Source of the DNA: Marsupella aquatica
Taxonomy: Eukaryota > Marchantiophyta
NCBI GenBank assembly: GCA_973895155.1
Contig: OZ316895.1
Coordinates: 10,044,001-10,108,000, forward strand
DNA: 64,000 nt
Direction of reading: 5' to 3'
The notes under the pieces were generated by a model that made no database searches, was not told where the DNA came from, and saw nothing but the letters and a program-made list of their open reading frames with translations. The position numbers and the translations under genes were made by a program. Below are positions 43,283 to 54,951 of the stretch, one piece after another (position 1 is the stretch's first letter; each line of letters begins with the position of its first letter).

Positions 43283-45277
43283 GTGTCTGTCTGTGGACCT
43301 CTTGGCTGCCACGCTATCCCGCCTTGAGACCGACGGAAAGAAACCATAGCGACGGCCTCGTTCGCTAGCCAGATTTGAGGATCACACAATGATGAAGCAC
43401 GCAACCGATCATCTCTGAGCATACAAATCGGGCAATCGATCGGAAGTCCAGTAGGCCCCATCATTGCACTACTTGTCACGGTAAAGTTGTCTCTTATTAG
43501 CTGGCTTCCAGGATTTGCTGCAATCGAGCAATCTCCCATTCGCTGCACAGTCACGCAGTCACATCCAGATTTACAGGTTTCGTTCGCAAGTAGGACACCG
43601 GTATTATATTGTGGCCAAATCGAATAAATCGAGGTGAGGCGTGCAACTCCTTCGGCCTCCCCGTATCCATTCACGTGTTATGAGCGTGACCTCCAGTCTA
43701 ACTATCTAACTACATATATAATAGCAATAGCAGGCTCGATTTCCATCCACTTGATCCACGACCGTGAGTGTGATTCTTCATCCTTTGTGGATGCTGCCAC
43801 GATAGTACTTCTGTTCAACGTTACATTTCATTTTGTTCATTGTATTTCATGGTACATAGATACATTTGAAATTCATTTTTTAATGAATGTAAAAGTCAGT
43901 GCTATCATCATATATACCTCCTTAGCGTAAAGTCCCCTAAAATCAATAATGCTTGCTCATCCCCTGATGACTTATATTGCCTCCCTTATAAGGTTCCCCG
44001 GGCAGGTGGAGCATATATGGTCCACAATATATCTCATTATGTGACAGCCGGCATATTTAACTATATATGTTATATGAACCCTGACCCACAGTCTAATTTA
44101 ACTATCTATAATAGCAATATAAAATGACTCTCACATACTAGTGGCTACCTTAAGGTGGAACCTCTAGATTGTGCCTGTGGGACATAACTAAAGATGAGTA
44201 TATAGGCTTAAAAAACAGGGGTATTAAGTAATTGGAAAACATTGGAACATGAAGGGTTAATATCTAATTAATCCGTGGACCCCCATGTTATTTTAGAGGC
44301 ACTTCTCTAAAAACTGAAGCCTAGATGGACCTCCAAATGGAAAGAAAAAAATTCAAAAATGGACAAGCAAATGTTTGACACTTGAAACAGTTGCCAAACT
44401 TACCAAGGCAACCATAATTAACATCAATCACAAAACCAGTTACAATGTAAACTACTGTTTAATGTGTGGGTAGTTTAATTGCCCACTTCAACAAAACAGT
44501 GCTCGACAGTTTCCTCCACGGGACCAAAGTGATGTTGGATGCACTCAAGTTGCATCGAAAGTAATTACTTTCAATGTCTACATGCAGATAGACAAAGAGA
44601 GAGAAGTAATCGGTGTCATCAAATCACTAATTTCGCATAATTGTTTAAGACAAAACGTTTCATGGAAAGCTAGAGTTATGAATTTGAATATCTTTAGTTG
44701 CAATGTACTTAAAAGCTTTAGTATCTTAATAGTGTGCAAGACTGTGTTAAACCCCAATTCCATTTTTTCTAGGTGTGGTATCTTTTGTGTGCAATGTAGT
44801 AGGTTAATAGTGTGCAAGACTTTGCTGAACCCCAATTCCAATTTTTCTACGTGTGGCATTTTTGGTGCACGACCCCCATTCCAATTTTTCTAAGTGTGGA
44901 GTCTTTGGTGTGTACAAAGGACTGGGGTACCCCCACTCCACTTATATAGGGCAGGTTGTGGTCCTATATAAGGGGAAGTGTCCAAGACCTCCCCCTTTTT
45001 TCACATTTCAATCATTGTTATTCTCTAGCATGCAAATTTGCTTCACAAATTCAGGAAAAATTGTGGTAACTACGGGTAACCTGTAGCTTTTGAAGGGCAG
45101 TTGTGGTTTAAAGTGAAGGGCACCTGTAGCTTTTGAAAGGCAAATTTTGTGGTTTAAAGTGTAGGGTCTTTTGTGTGCAAAGGACTGTGGTGAATCCCCA
45201 TTTGCATGAATGGCCATTGCTACACTAATAGCTAGCAAACTCTCTACTTATGTGGGTCCAAGCTCCATTGGTAGCAT
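43279..45277. other. Gene-free stretch upstream of the CCD1-like gene
   Basis: No gene recognised. A 147-codon minus frame (43231-43674) with a cysteine cluster reads through the GA repeat and is probably chance. At 44,727 and 44,805 a 78-bp unit (TAATAGTGTGCAAGACT, then CCCCAATTCCA) is tandemly repeated with a partial third copy near 44,870. A shorter unit (CCTGTAGCTTTTGAA) repeats at about 45,080 and 45,125. Confidence 0.5.
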
Positions 45278-45279
45278 TA

Positions 45280-45730
45280 GGGCGTCTCAGACCTGCGGCC
45301 GTCCCAAAAGTTTTGGGAAACCACATATGGCCTTAACTCCAGTTACGGCCACATGAAACGGGTTTGGACCAGAGAGGGGAGCCGGGGTTTGATCCGTCCC
45401 ATGAGGCACCTGTTGCGGGAAGCGGCCTACTCAAAGCTAGCGCTCATGCTCCAAAACGTCCGCGACGGCAAGGCAGGAAACTGTCCACGATAGCTCAATC
45501 GCGAGAGATTGTCGGCGTTTGAATTCGGATTCTGGGCATAATTGTTGTGTCGTTTATGCCACTTATCGAATCACTCTACTATTCACGTAAACGGCCACGG
45601 GCAATGGACTATTCCCGCGGCCAAAAGTTAACGAGCACGTTTTGGGCATACCATTTGAGTTACGGGATAGTCGTTACCTGCGGGGTTAACAACTACCCTT
45701 AACTTACGTGTTCATAGGTCTGAGACGCCC
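45280..45730. mobile_element. MITE with 15-bp perfect TIR, TA target duplication
   Basis: Both ends read GGGCGTCTCAGACCT inward, perfect over 15 bp. TA flanks each side (45278-45279 and 45731-45732), as for Tc1/mariner-type elements. Because the flanks are partly palindromic, a 3-bp ATT duplication is also possible. 451 bp, GC-richer than its surroundings, no ORF. Confidence 0.7.
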
Positions 45731-45732
45731 TA

Positions 45733-46345
45733 TTGGGAAACGTGAAGATAGTGGAAGGATTCTTTAAATGTGCCAAAACGTCGATCGTCAGAAATAAATG
45801 TTTCTTTTTGTTGGGGGGTAACAAAAAGAAACCCAATTGGCCAGGAAAGTTCTTGTAAACACTCTCACTTTATGTCTCATAGATGCGGTGTTTATTATTT
45901 TGACTCACTTTGCTTTTATTTCTATTTGTGGGGGCCCGCCGGCCGCGGGGGGGGGCGAGAATCCCCCCAAAGGTCAAGCACACGTGGCTTTATTTGGAGG
46001 GAAAACCCTTTCATCTTGTTACTATAAGAGAAGAAGGAAAAAAAAGCCCAACTGGCTCCCAAAACTACAATGTCACCGCGGTCCAAAGCCAACTGGTCCA
46101 GCTATTCATTTCCTATTTAATTTGGTTTCACTTTATGTACAAAAGTACAATCCTCACAAAGCATGTTTCATGTCATTGGTACCAACCAGGTATTTTTTTA
46201 AGGTCTGGGGCATGTGCATTGTACAATTGTTGTTGCTGTCATGTTGTCATTGGTATGGTAATGCCCATGCATCGCACAAAATGTCAAGTACATTGTATTC
46301 ATTATATACAAATATGTCAAGTACATTTTTGAAGCAACAATATCT
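45733..46345. other. Gene-free spacer
   Basis: Two overlapping plus frames (45837-46442 and 45910-46332) have no recognisable domain and are judged chance. A GC-rich patch (GGGGGCCCGCCGGCCGCGGG) lies at about 45,930. Confidence 0.4.
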
Positions 46346-46354
46346 CTTTGGGCA

Positions 46355-46557
46355 GAGGAATTTGCTTGATAGAATCCCAAAATCAAGAGTGTTATTTGAT
46401 AGGACCCCTGAGATTTTCAGTAGGTTAATTCAAGGTCAATGAACCATCTTGATCACTCAGGGATCCTATCAAGCAAGGTCAATCAACTGTCTTGATCACT
46501 CAGGGATCCTATCAAGTAAGGGGTTCCATTTTGGGGGTCACATCAAGCAAATGCCTC
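46355..46557. mobile_element. MULE-type MITE with perfect 9-bp target duplication
   Basis: The left end is GAGGAATTTGCTTGATAG and the right end, read inward, GAGGCATTTGCTTGATG. CTTTGGGCA flanks both sides (46346-46354 and 46558-46566). Inside, GATCACTCAGGGATCCTATC is present twice. 203 bp, no ORF. It is related by its ends to 13418-13595 and 30780-34336. Confidence 0.85.
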
Positions 46558-46566
46558 CTTTGGGCA

Positions 46567-47211
46567 CTCCCTTTCAATCAATCCAAGAGGTAAGCTGAAG
46601 CCCTGGAAAACATCTCATGACAGTGTACTGTTCCTTCATTTTCCAAGTTTTGGGGATAGGATAGTGAATTCAGGCAGTTAGGGAGAGAGGTTGGTAAAAA
46701 GCTGTAAAATAAAAAGCCAATACTTGGGAAGCTATCCAACCCAAATAAATACTGCACAGGACTCGGCAATGACGTGAGGAAAACGTTTAGGGACAAACTA
46801 AGTATGGAAGCCATGCCATGAGAAAGGGTCCTGTGTTCCATCCCAGACTGTGTGAGTGGATAAAAGGGATGTTCTAGAATATGACCACAAGAGTGGGGTG
46901 ACAATTACGTAGCCCAAGTGCATTTTGTTAGTGCCGTCCATGTAAAATAACTACTATCAGAGATGTATCGAAGGAAAGACTTGACGAGGCCCTGCCAAGC
47001 TTACAGCTCAGTCCCACCTCTCCAAGTTGAAATCGGGTCTGGCAACCACACATGCAAGGATGTGCAGCATCACGAGTTGCCGTAATCCTCTTGGAAAACA
47101 CAATTAGATGTAGCATCACTGTGGACCAGGGTGTACGTAAGGTCAAAGTCTTCCAGACAAAATAGGAGTTTCATGCAAAAATATGTGAGCTAGTTCATGT
47201 GTGACAATAAT
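46567..47211. other. Gene-free spacer before the Copia element
   Basis: Short frames only, no domains. The last 60 bp belong to a 54-bp tandem repeat interrupted by the Copia insertion. Confidence 0.4.
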
Positions 47212-47216
47212 GTCAC

Positions 47217-47331
47217 TGTTAGACTCTACCTCCTCCCATTGACCGGACGACCGGACCAGTCGGTCATCCGACACCACTATATGTATAAACATTCCAGACT
47301 ATACAGAGATCATTGCATTCTTATCATCACA
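47217..47331 (+). repeat. Copia 5' LTR
   Basis: 115 bp, starting TGTTAGACTC and ending ATCATCACA. Confidence 0.93.
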
Positions 47332-48172
47332 CGTTCTTAGCACGAGAGCTCAACAAGCGGAGCAAGGAAGAAAGAAAAGAAGACTATGGAAGATTGACAA
47401 ATTTTTTAATGTAGAATGTAGGATAAAGCGTGATTGGCGAAGGAGAAAGGTAGACTCGTTTTTGGGAAAAGTGAATCAATACTTTCGCACCCTCCCGCAA
47501 CGAAGACAAGACAACAGCAAAACAAGAAGGCCATGAACTTTTCTTTCGAAGGGCTATGGAGATCAAAAATTGATAAGAACGAAATTAGAAGAAAATTGAA
47601 TGCTACGAGACCCAATCAATAGGACACCACGAAGGCAAACAGAAACTGATAAGGACATAGTGGATCTTCAGTAAATTCTAGGGAAGAATTGATGAGAAAA
47701 GAACTCGCATTCATAAGACGATACATGAGGGATGCAAAGAAAAGGATCGATAAGAAAGTAGATTGAATCAGTAACTCTCGGTTCATGAATCCAGAGATAA
47801 ATTACCTAACCACCAATCCATCCCTAAGCGCAACTCATTTCCAATGGAACTCAAAATAACAAAGGAAGAAGAGCACTCAAACACATAACTGCAACCCTAA
47901 GTGCACAACTGGATAACTGCACCAAAAATACAAATGAATCCTAAAATACAAAGAAGAGCATGCAATTATACATTTACAAAGAAAACCAACTTACTAAGTG
48001 CAAACCCTAAATTCTGCAAAAACCCAATCATTCTTGCTCTACTCGCCAATGACTTAGATTGCCCTTCTCAACCCTTTTTCCACCATTGCATGCGGCAAAT
48101 ATGCATTGTCTTTTGACTATATATATATTATATAAACACGCACACCACCGCTGAACGCTAGGACCCTTAGAG
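47332..48172 (+). other. Copia 5' leader
   Basis: Untranslated leader of about 840 bp between LTR and gag. It is A-rich with no ORF of note. Confidence 0.6.
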
Positions 48173-49279
48173 ATGGCCAACCTTGAGAAACTAACCTTTC
48201 CAGCCCTAGAAATTGATGGTGGCAACTACCTAGAATGGTCCATGAACCTCAAAGAGAACCTAACCTCACTAATCCTACTCCTTGCTATAGGGCTCGCTCA
48301 ACCCATATTAGCCGGTGAACCCCAACCAGACCCGTTAACCAAAGCCAATGAATCCAAGGCCCTAGTCTTTCTTAGACGCCACATCCATAGGTTCTTGCAA
48401 AGACAATACATGCATCTCTCAACCCCTCGTGAACTATGGACAACGCTCCAGACCCGATTCGACCACCAAAAACTGGTCGAACTACCTAAAGCCAGGCAAG
48501 ACTGGCTAAACTTGCGGGTCCAGGACTTTACCTCTATTCCAGTCTACAATAGCGAGCTCTTCAGAATCACTTCAACCCTCGCACTCTATGGCGAGCCAGT
48601 CACAAACAAGGATCTGCTAGAAAAGACCTTGTCCACGTTTCACTCATTGAACGTGTTACTATCAACACAGTACCGGAACATGAAGTTCGGGCAATACTCC
48701 GAGCTCATCGCCCACCTCCTAGTCACAGAAAGAAACCAAGAGCTTCTTTTAGTAAACTCTAGAAAACGCCCTACGGGCACACTGCCCACAAGACCACAGA
48801 ATGAAGCCCATAATATAGAAAACGTTGAACCCTCCACATCGAGGCAGGGTATTAAGCGCACTAAGAATGGCAACTGGAGAAACACCCACAACAGGGGGAG
48901 TTTCTTTAACCAATGTCCACAATATAATTCTTGACGGACCTTTAGAGGACGTGGAGGACGTGGAGGACATGGAGGACAAGATGGACGTGGTGGACGCGGA
49001 GGACGCAGCGGTGGAAGAACATATAACAACAACCGTAGAAATGATTGGTCACAACCCCGACAACAACGGGAACGCCCGAAATGCCATGAATGCGGCATGA
49101 CAAACCACCTAGCGAGAAACTATAGAATCCCGCAACACCTTACAGAACTATACCAACGGTCCCTCAAGAATGGACAAACCTCTAGGGCACCACCCCGTGA
49201 AACTCATGGGGCGTTTATGGAGTCTACGACCCATTCCAAGACTTTACAGATCCACCTGTCCAACCCGAGGCACATTTAG
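48173..49279 (+). pseudogene. Copia gag with zinc knuckle, interrupted
   Basis: From ATG 48173 the frame encodes a Copia-type gag (ALEIDGGNYLEWSMNLKENL, then RRHIHRFLQRQYMHLSTP). TGA at 48932-48934 stops it. The same frame continues with an RGG-rich stretch (FRGRGGRGGHGG) and a zinc knuckle CHECGMTNHLARNY whose last cysteine is tyrosine. Gag packages the RNA in the virus-like particle. The stop fits CGA to TGA. Confidence 0.85.
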
Positions 49280-50938
49280 TGGCGAGTAGTTCCACAACCC
49301 CAGACCTAAATAGTCCTAGCACATGCATTGTTGACAGTGCGACTACGCATACTATCCTCCAGGATAGACACCTTTTCCACAAGATCACACCTTCACGTAG
49401 ATCACTGACCACTATCAATGGCCCTAGCCAAATAGAAGAGGGCTTTGGCCCAGCCTCTATTAGACTCCCACAGGGTACATAAATCTGCTATTTTTGCCCC
49501 GAACGCAACCCGTAATCTCCTCAGTTTTAGAGATATACGAGCAAATGGACTCCACATCTAGACAGACGATACAAGAGACCAAGAAGTAATCCACTTGATT
49601 GAAAATACCTCTACGGGGAAAATCATTAAAGAAACCCTTTTCTCGTACCCATGCGGGTTTTATGTAACTCAAATTGAATGTTTGCATAACAATGCACAAC
49701 CAAGCGAATTGCCCGCTCTTTGGCATGCACGCCTCGGCCACCCCGGCCAATCCATGCTAAGAAAAATCATTAAGAATTCAAGAGGCATTCCAACCAATAC
49801 ACGCCACATTCCAGCTAGCACCCCATGCACTGCATGCTCACGCGGTAAATTAATAACAAGGTCCACGGTATCAAAATTGCCAACCAAAATACCCAAATTC
49901 TTGGAAATCATTCATGTAGATGTTTGCGAGCCAATTAACCCACCGAGCGGACCTTTCTGCTACTTTATGGTATTAATCGACGCATCAACTAAATGGTCAA
50001 ATGTGACCCTGCTTTCAACGAGGAACATGGTTACGCCTCGCATCTTGGCGCAAATATTGCGCGTGAAGGCACAATTCCTAGATCACCCCATTACGACACT
50101 AAGGGTGGACAACGCAGGGGAATTCACATCTGAAACATTTGACGACTTTTGTACATCACTTGGCATCGACGTACAATATCCTGTACCCCACAAGCATTTC
50201 CAGAATGGATTAGCTGAAGCTGTCATTAAACGCCTTCAGCCAATTGCACGCCCGCTACTAATGCAATCAAAACTCCCCGTCTTAGCATGGGGACATGCCA
50301 TATTACAGGCTAATGCATTAATTCAATACCGCCCATCAGCTTTTAATACCTATAGCCCATACCAAATTGCTAACGGTATCAAACCCGATCTATCCCATCT
50401 TTGTTCATTTGGATGTCAAGTAATGGTCCCCATTACTCCACCCAAACGAACCAAGATGGGACCCCAACGACAATTGGGGATATACATCGGATTTGACTCC
50501 CCATCCATCATAAGATATATGGAGCCTATAACGGGTGACGTTTTTAAAGCTAGATTTCTAGATTGCCATTTTGATGATCATATTTACCCACCATTAATAA
50601 CCCCTGCACACCCACAACCACCTTTGGAGTGGGAAAGATATTCGTCATTTTGGCAAGACCTTAGAACCAATCAAGGGGAGAAAGAAGTTCAACGAATTTT
50701 GCAACTCCACAAGATTGTGGAAGAACTTCCCGATACTTTTGTCGATACATCACAAGTTAGCCGCTCACATATTCCAGCTGCGAGAGCATCTGCTCGCATC
50801 AAATTATCAAGTGAGCCAGCAAGTATATCCCAGCCTCGTACAAACGTGGTAGACCCTTGGGATCAAAAGATAAATAACCAAGAAGGCGTGGTTCATCTAT
50901 ACCCCCTTCACCTGATGTCGATCATACCGAATCTATAA
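49279..50938 (+). pseudogene. Copia protease and integrase, interrupted
   Basis: Frame 1 (49279-49482) holds the aspartic protease site CIVDSATTHTIL. Integrase follows in frame 2, with TAG at 49559-49561 and then an open 49595-50938. Integrase shows the HHCC finger (HARLGHPG, CTAC) and the DDE triad (HVDVCEP, LRVDNAGEF, NGLAEAVIKRL), followed by GIYIGFDSPS and a C-terminal tail. The 447 codons are intact, but they are cut off from protease by a frame change. Confidence 0.88.
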
Positions 50939-50979
50939 CTCATGAAGAGATCTATATCCACTACGCACACATTGGTGCG

Positions 50980-53125
50980 ATGTGGGATAGAAATACTACT
51001 TCAATTACAGATGATGCTTTTGCATTAATGGTGGCAACACATATCACTAACGATATACCCGAACCAATATCCATCTTAGAATGCCAAAACAGACCAGATT
51101 GGCCTGAATGGCAAAAAGCTATCAACGGAGAATTAGATTCCCTACTAAGCAGACACACTTTTGGCCCAGTTGAGCCAACACCGCAAGACGTACACCTCAT
51201 TGGCTACTCGGGGGTCTCACTATATGGATGCCTCCCCCATCGCCTGCGACGTTTTTAGGCCTCGGACCCCCTAAAATGTAAGAAAAAAAATTATTTTTTA
51301 ACCCCTATAAAGTTGGAATATTCTTGGAATATTCTAAAAATTTGGTTAGAAAGACCCTAATGTACTTATAAGTCTCAAAATTGAATTTAAAATACCCTAT
51401 TGTTCTCCTGCAAAAATTCTTAAGTCTTCCCTTCAAACCAATAAAATGACCCTATCTTTCGTCGCACGTGATGTACCATTTTTGTAGAAGTGAAACCCCC
51501 GAGATTGGCTACAAGTGGACCTTCGTCCGCAAAAGAAATGATAAAGGCCAGGTTGTACGCTACAAAGCACGTCTGGTAGGGAAAGGATTTACCCAACAAC
51601 CGGGAATTCATTATGATGAAACTTACTCACCGGTTATGGATAGCACAACATTCCGATACCTTATCGGATTTGCCATTTTCCATAAACTACAGATGCGACA
51701 ACTGGATGTTGCGACCGCATATCTATATGGAACTTTAGACACTTGTCTATACATGCGATCACCTCCCGAGTTGGAGCAACGTCGCCGAGCTTTAGCTCAT
51801 GGCGCTAAATCGCATATTCCATATTTACATAAGATTATAAAACAATTATCTCAAGTTACACCTCATGTGTCATCTACACATGTAACTCATAACAATGACA
51901 CCCATGTGTCAACCATACGGAATACTTGCCGTGGACTAGCTATCCGCGTGTTGAAGGCATTATATGGCCTGAAACAAAGTGGCAGAGCATGGTATCAAAG
52001 ATTCACTAATGAAATAATTGCCATGGGTTTTTTCCATGATGCAATTACCCCATGTTTATTTATTAAACATATGGATGACGAATATGTCATCGTTTCTATT
52101 TATGTCGATGACTTAAACATATTTGGGACACCCCAAATTACAGAAGATACTATTACTCGTCTTAAATCAACATTTGAGATGAAAGACCTTGGACATACAA
52201 ACTTTTGCTTAGGCTTACAACTGGAGATCTTACCTACTGGCATGATGCTCCATCAAACAACACAAACCGAAAAGATCCTAAAATAGTTCAATATGAACCT
52301 AGCACACCCATTGACGTCACCAATGGTAGTACGTTCATTAGAAAACAATACTGACGTTTTTCACAAGCGCGAAGAACATTAACCAATATTGGACCAGAAA
52401 CTCCATATCTTTCTACGATAGGAGCATTAATGTATTTAACAAATCAGACCCGACCAGACATTGCATTTGCAGTTAACTTACTAGCTAGACACAGCGCAAC
52501 TCCCACAGCCAGACACTGGAACGGAGTTAAGCACGTATTTAGGTACCTGCGTGGCACCACCGATACAGGGTTATTTTAACCATTCGGTGCAAACCACGAA
52601 CTCATAGGATATGCGGACGCCGGATATCTTTCTGACACTAACACCGCAAAATCCCAAATCAAATATGTTTTTACTATAGGGGGTACCGCTTTTTCTTGGA
52701 AAAGCGTGAAACAGACCCTAACAGCAACCGCATCAAATCACTCAGAGATCTTAGCTCTACATGAGGCTAGTCGTGAAGCCATTTGGTTACAATCTTTTAT
52801 AAATCACATCAACACCAAATGCAGCCTACCACCACTAACGAAGCCTACTAACATTTTTGAGGATAACGCAGCATGTATACAACAGATCACGAAAGGATTC
52901 ATCAAAGGCGATCGCGTGAAGCATATAGCTCCGAAGTTCTTCTACACCCACGAGTTACATGGAACAGAGATCAATATTTTACAAATTTCAAGTGCAGACA
53001 ACTGTGCGGATCTCTTCACCAAATCATTATCGCCAGCCGTTCATCACCGACACTGCCAGGCGATTGGACTGCAGAGCGTACGACGCATGATGACCGTGGA
53101 AGCTGCTACTCCACATGACGATTGA
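50980..53125 (+). pseudogene. Copia reverse transcriptase and RNase H, split by a MITE
   Basis: RT begins in 50980-51206 (CQNRPDWPEWQKAINGELDS), is interrupted by the MITE at 51207-51503, and resumes at 51504 (YKWTFVRKRNDKG). The catalytic YVDD is intact in VSIYVDDLNIFG. Motif ALYGLKQSGRAWYQ precedes it, and an unusual spacer of about 50 residues sits in the palm. TAG at 52284 and further changes break the RNase H region (QTRPDIAFAVNLLARH; ASNHSEILALHEASREAIWL), whose last part is open at 52706-53125. Confidence 0.88.
51207..51503. mobile_element. hAT-type MITE, copy 2 (nested in Copia RT)
   Basis: 297 bp with CTCGGGGGT-type ends and ATTGGCTA on both sides (51199-51206 and 51504-51511), a perfect 8-bp duplication. 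Reverse-complemented, it matches 31904-32201 along its length with scattered differences. Removing it and one duplication copy restores a continuous RT reading frame across the site. Confidence 0.92.
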
Positions 53126-53437
53126 TGCTGCTGACGACATGATGCTGACGACCTACTGTTGCGACAAATGTTAAGGCTAGATTTACTATAGCATCTAACT
53201 TTATTTAATATTGACATTTATTACAACGAGGACTGTTAGGCTACACTCTTTTTCCTTTAGCACTCATATTTTTTCTCTGCTACACTGGTAGAGTTTTTAT
53301 TTAGCTAAAGTTGATAAAGGTTTTTTAACGAGGCAGTCTATCTCGCTTGTACTTATATCATGTATTTCCTATGAACATGATATAATAGGTATAGTCTATG
53401 TTGTCTATATAGTTGTCACTATATATACAAAGGGGAG
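53126..53437 (+). other. Copia 3' untranslated region
   Basis: About 310 bp between the RNase H end and the polypurine tract. It has no ORF and is AT-rich, with stretches such as GTCACTATATATAC before the tract. Confidence 0.6.
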
Positions 53438-53552
53438 TGTTAGACTCTACCTCCTCCCATTGATCGGACGACCGGACCAGTCGGTCATCCGACACCACTA
53501 TATGTATAAACATTCCAAACTATACAGAGATCATTGCATTCTTATCATCACA
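53438..53552 (+). repeat. Copia 3' LTR
   Basis: 115 bp, two differences from the 5' LTR, preceded by AAAGGGGAG and followed by the GTCAC duplication. Confidence 0.93.
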
Positions 53553-53660
53553 GTCACGACAATATTCATGCAGAAATATGTGAGCTAGTTCATATGTGAC
53601 AATAATGTCACGACAATATTCATGCAGAAATATGTGAGTTCATATGTGACAATAGCAATG
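53553..53660. repeat. 54-bp tandem repeat at the Copia insertion site
   Basis: Units starting GTCACGACAATATTCATGCA begin at 53553 and 53607. A further related unit lies left of the Copia 5' LTR (about 47,160-47,216), so the element landed inside a pre-existing array. Confidence 0.8.
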
Positions 53661-54418
53661 ACAAACTATCCATTATCCTTTGGCAGGTTTACTGTAGCTG
53701 CCTTGTCTTTGGTCGTGCTTCTCGTCTGGTCTCAGCCTCATGGATCTTCTCGACACTCAGACCTCCCGTCCATCCAGGTGTTGGACCCCTTTCTGGGGGC
53801 CACCCTTGTTATATCCTGGCTTTTTGAATAAATGCCATTTGATTTGAAAACAATATCTTGGACTTAATATGTTCAATAAAGAAAGATGATAATAATCTTG
53901 GAGTTGTACTGGTATGCACAATGATTTTTTGCCACTCAAATCTGACTCAGTTTTGGAACCCCCTGACTGGGTACACACAACAATCAATTGGGTACACACA
54001 ACAATCAATTTTAATGATTAAAAAAGCATCTTAAATAACTAATCTTGCAAGATGATGAAAGATTTGTGTAAGATTCTCCCTAACGCAAGAACAATATTAT
54101 TCCCTCAAGGGTCTCATTGTATAGAGGGCTCTCCATCACCTGTTGCATTGTTAAGTATTAGACCCCCAAAAATATAATGTTTTTTTTTTTTTTTAGTAGC
54201 AAAAAATTACTAGATTTCATATCACTGACAAGTCTGTGCTACTTTTGGGAAAAAATATGCTACGGTTCTTGTCATCCACGACGGTTCTTGTCATCCACGA
54301 CCTACAATAGATTCCCACCTAGCCACATATCCTATTGCGGAGAATCTGACTACTATCTTCAAATCTCGGGAGATCTCATGTTAAGAAAATAATCTAAGAA
54401 ATTAGAAAAGAATATTGC
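53661..54418. other. Gene-free stretch
   Basis: No gene. It holds a T-run at about 54,180 and two short direct repeats (ACGGTTCTTGTCATCCACGA at 54,265-54,300; GGGTACACACAACAATCAAT at 53,967-54,010). Confidence 0.5.
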
Positions 54419-54803
54419 AGCATCGTCACACAAGGTGCCACTTGACACACAGGCGGAAGAGGAAAGGCCTTAAAAAAAAAGTAGCTACTTGCAATGGACT
54501 GAATATGGCCCTCACTACCAGCCTTTCATCTGCGGCCATGAAATTACCCCACCAGCTCCCTGCTTCTATGCATGAAACGTCCCAATTCAATTTGCACGCA
54601 ACTGCACTGAAAACTGGATGGAATTGTCACTTAGTAAGAAGATGTCAACAATGGGAATGTGAACAGTTTTGGCACATTATTTTTGTTGCCCAAAAATCAC
54701 GCAATTGAGAAATCCTGTCACAAAGAAGGAATAAGCCAAAAAGTGAATTAAATTTAGTGTGAAAAGAAAGAGTCACACCATTATTATTGAGATAAACAAA
54801 ATG

Positions 54804-54951
54804 AAGGTACTCTGGTCACACAATGCACCAGGATCAATGAGTATCTTACAAAAACAAGGTACTCTGGTCACACAATGCACCAGGATCAATGAGTATCTTA
54901 CAAAAACAAGGTATTCTGGTCACACAATGCACTAGGATCAATGAGTATCTT
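54804..54951. repeat. Three-copy tandem repeat, 52-bp unit
   Basis: Units starting AAGGTACTCTGGTCACAC begin at 54804, 54856 and 54908; the third ends in variant sequence. Confidence 0.9.

Larger units (their letters stand above)
47217..53552 (+). mobile_element. Ty1/Copia LTR retrotransposon with 115-bp LTRs, defective
   Basis: LTRs at 47217-47331 and 53438-53552 are each 115 bp, TG...CA bounded, and differ at two positions. GTCAC flanks both (47212-47216 and 53553-53557), a 5-bp duplication. A polypurine tract (AAAGGGGAG) abuts the 3' LTR. Gene order is gag, protease, integrase, reverse transcriptase, RNase H, which is Copia order. Frames are broken by at least three in-frame stops (48932 TGA, 49559 TAG, 52284 TAG), by frameshifts and by a nested MITE. 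No clear initiator-tRNA primer site was found next to the 5' LTR. Confidence 0.95.

Noticed and set aside
43231-43674. Cysteine-containing minus-strand frame upstream of the CCD1-like gene
   Set aside because: It reads through the GA microsatellite and shows no family resemblance; likely chance.
45837-46442. 201-codon plus-strand frame as a gene
   Set aside because: No recognisable domain, overlapped by another equally long frame, low-complexity and lacking splice or start context.
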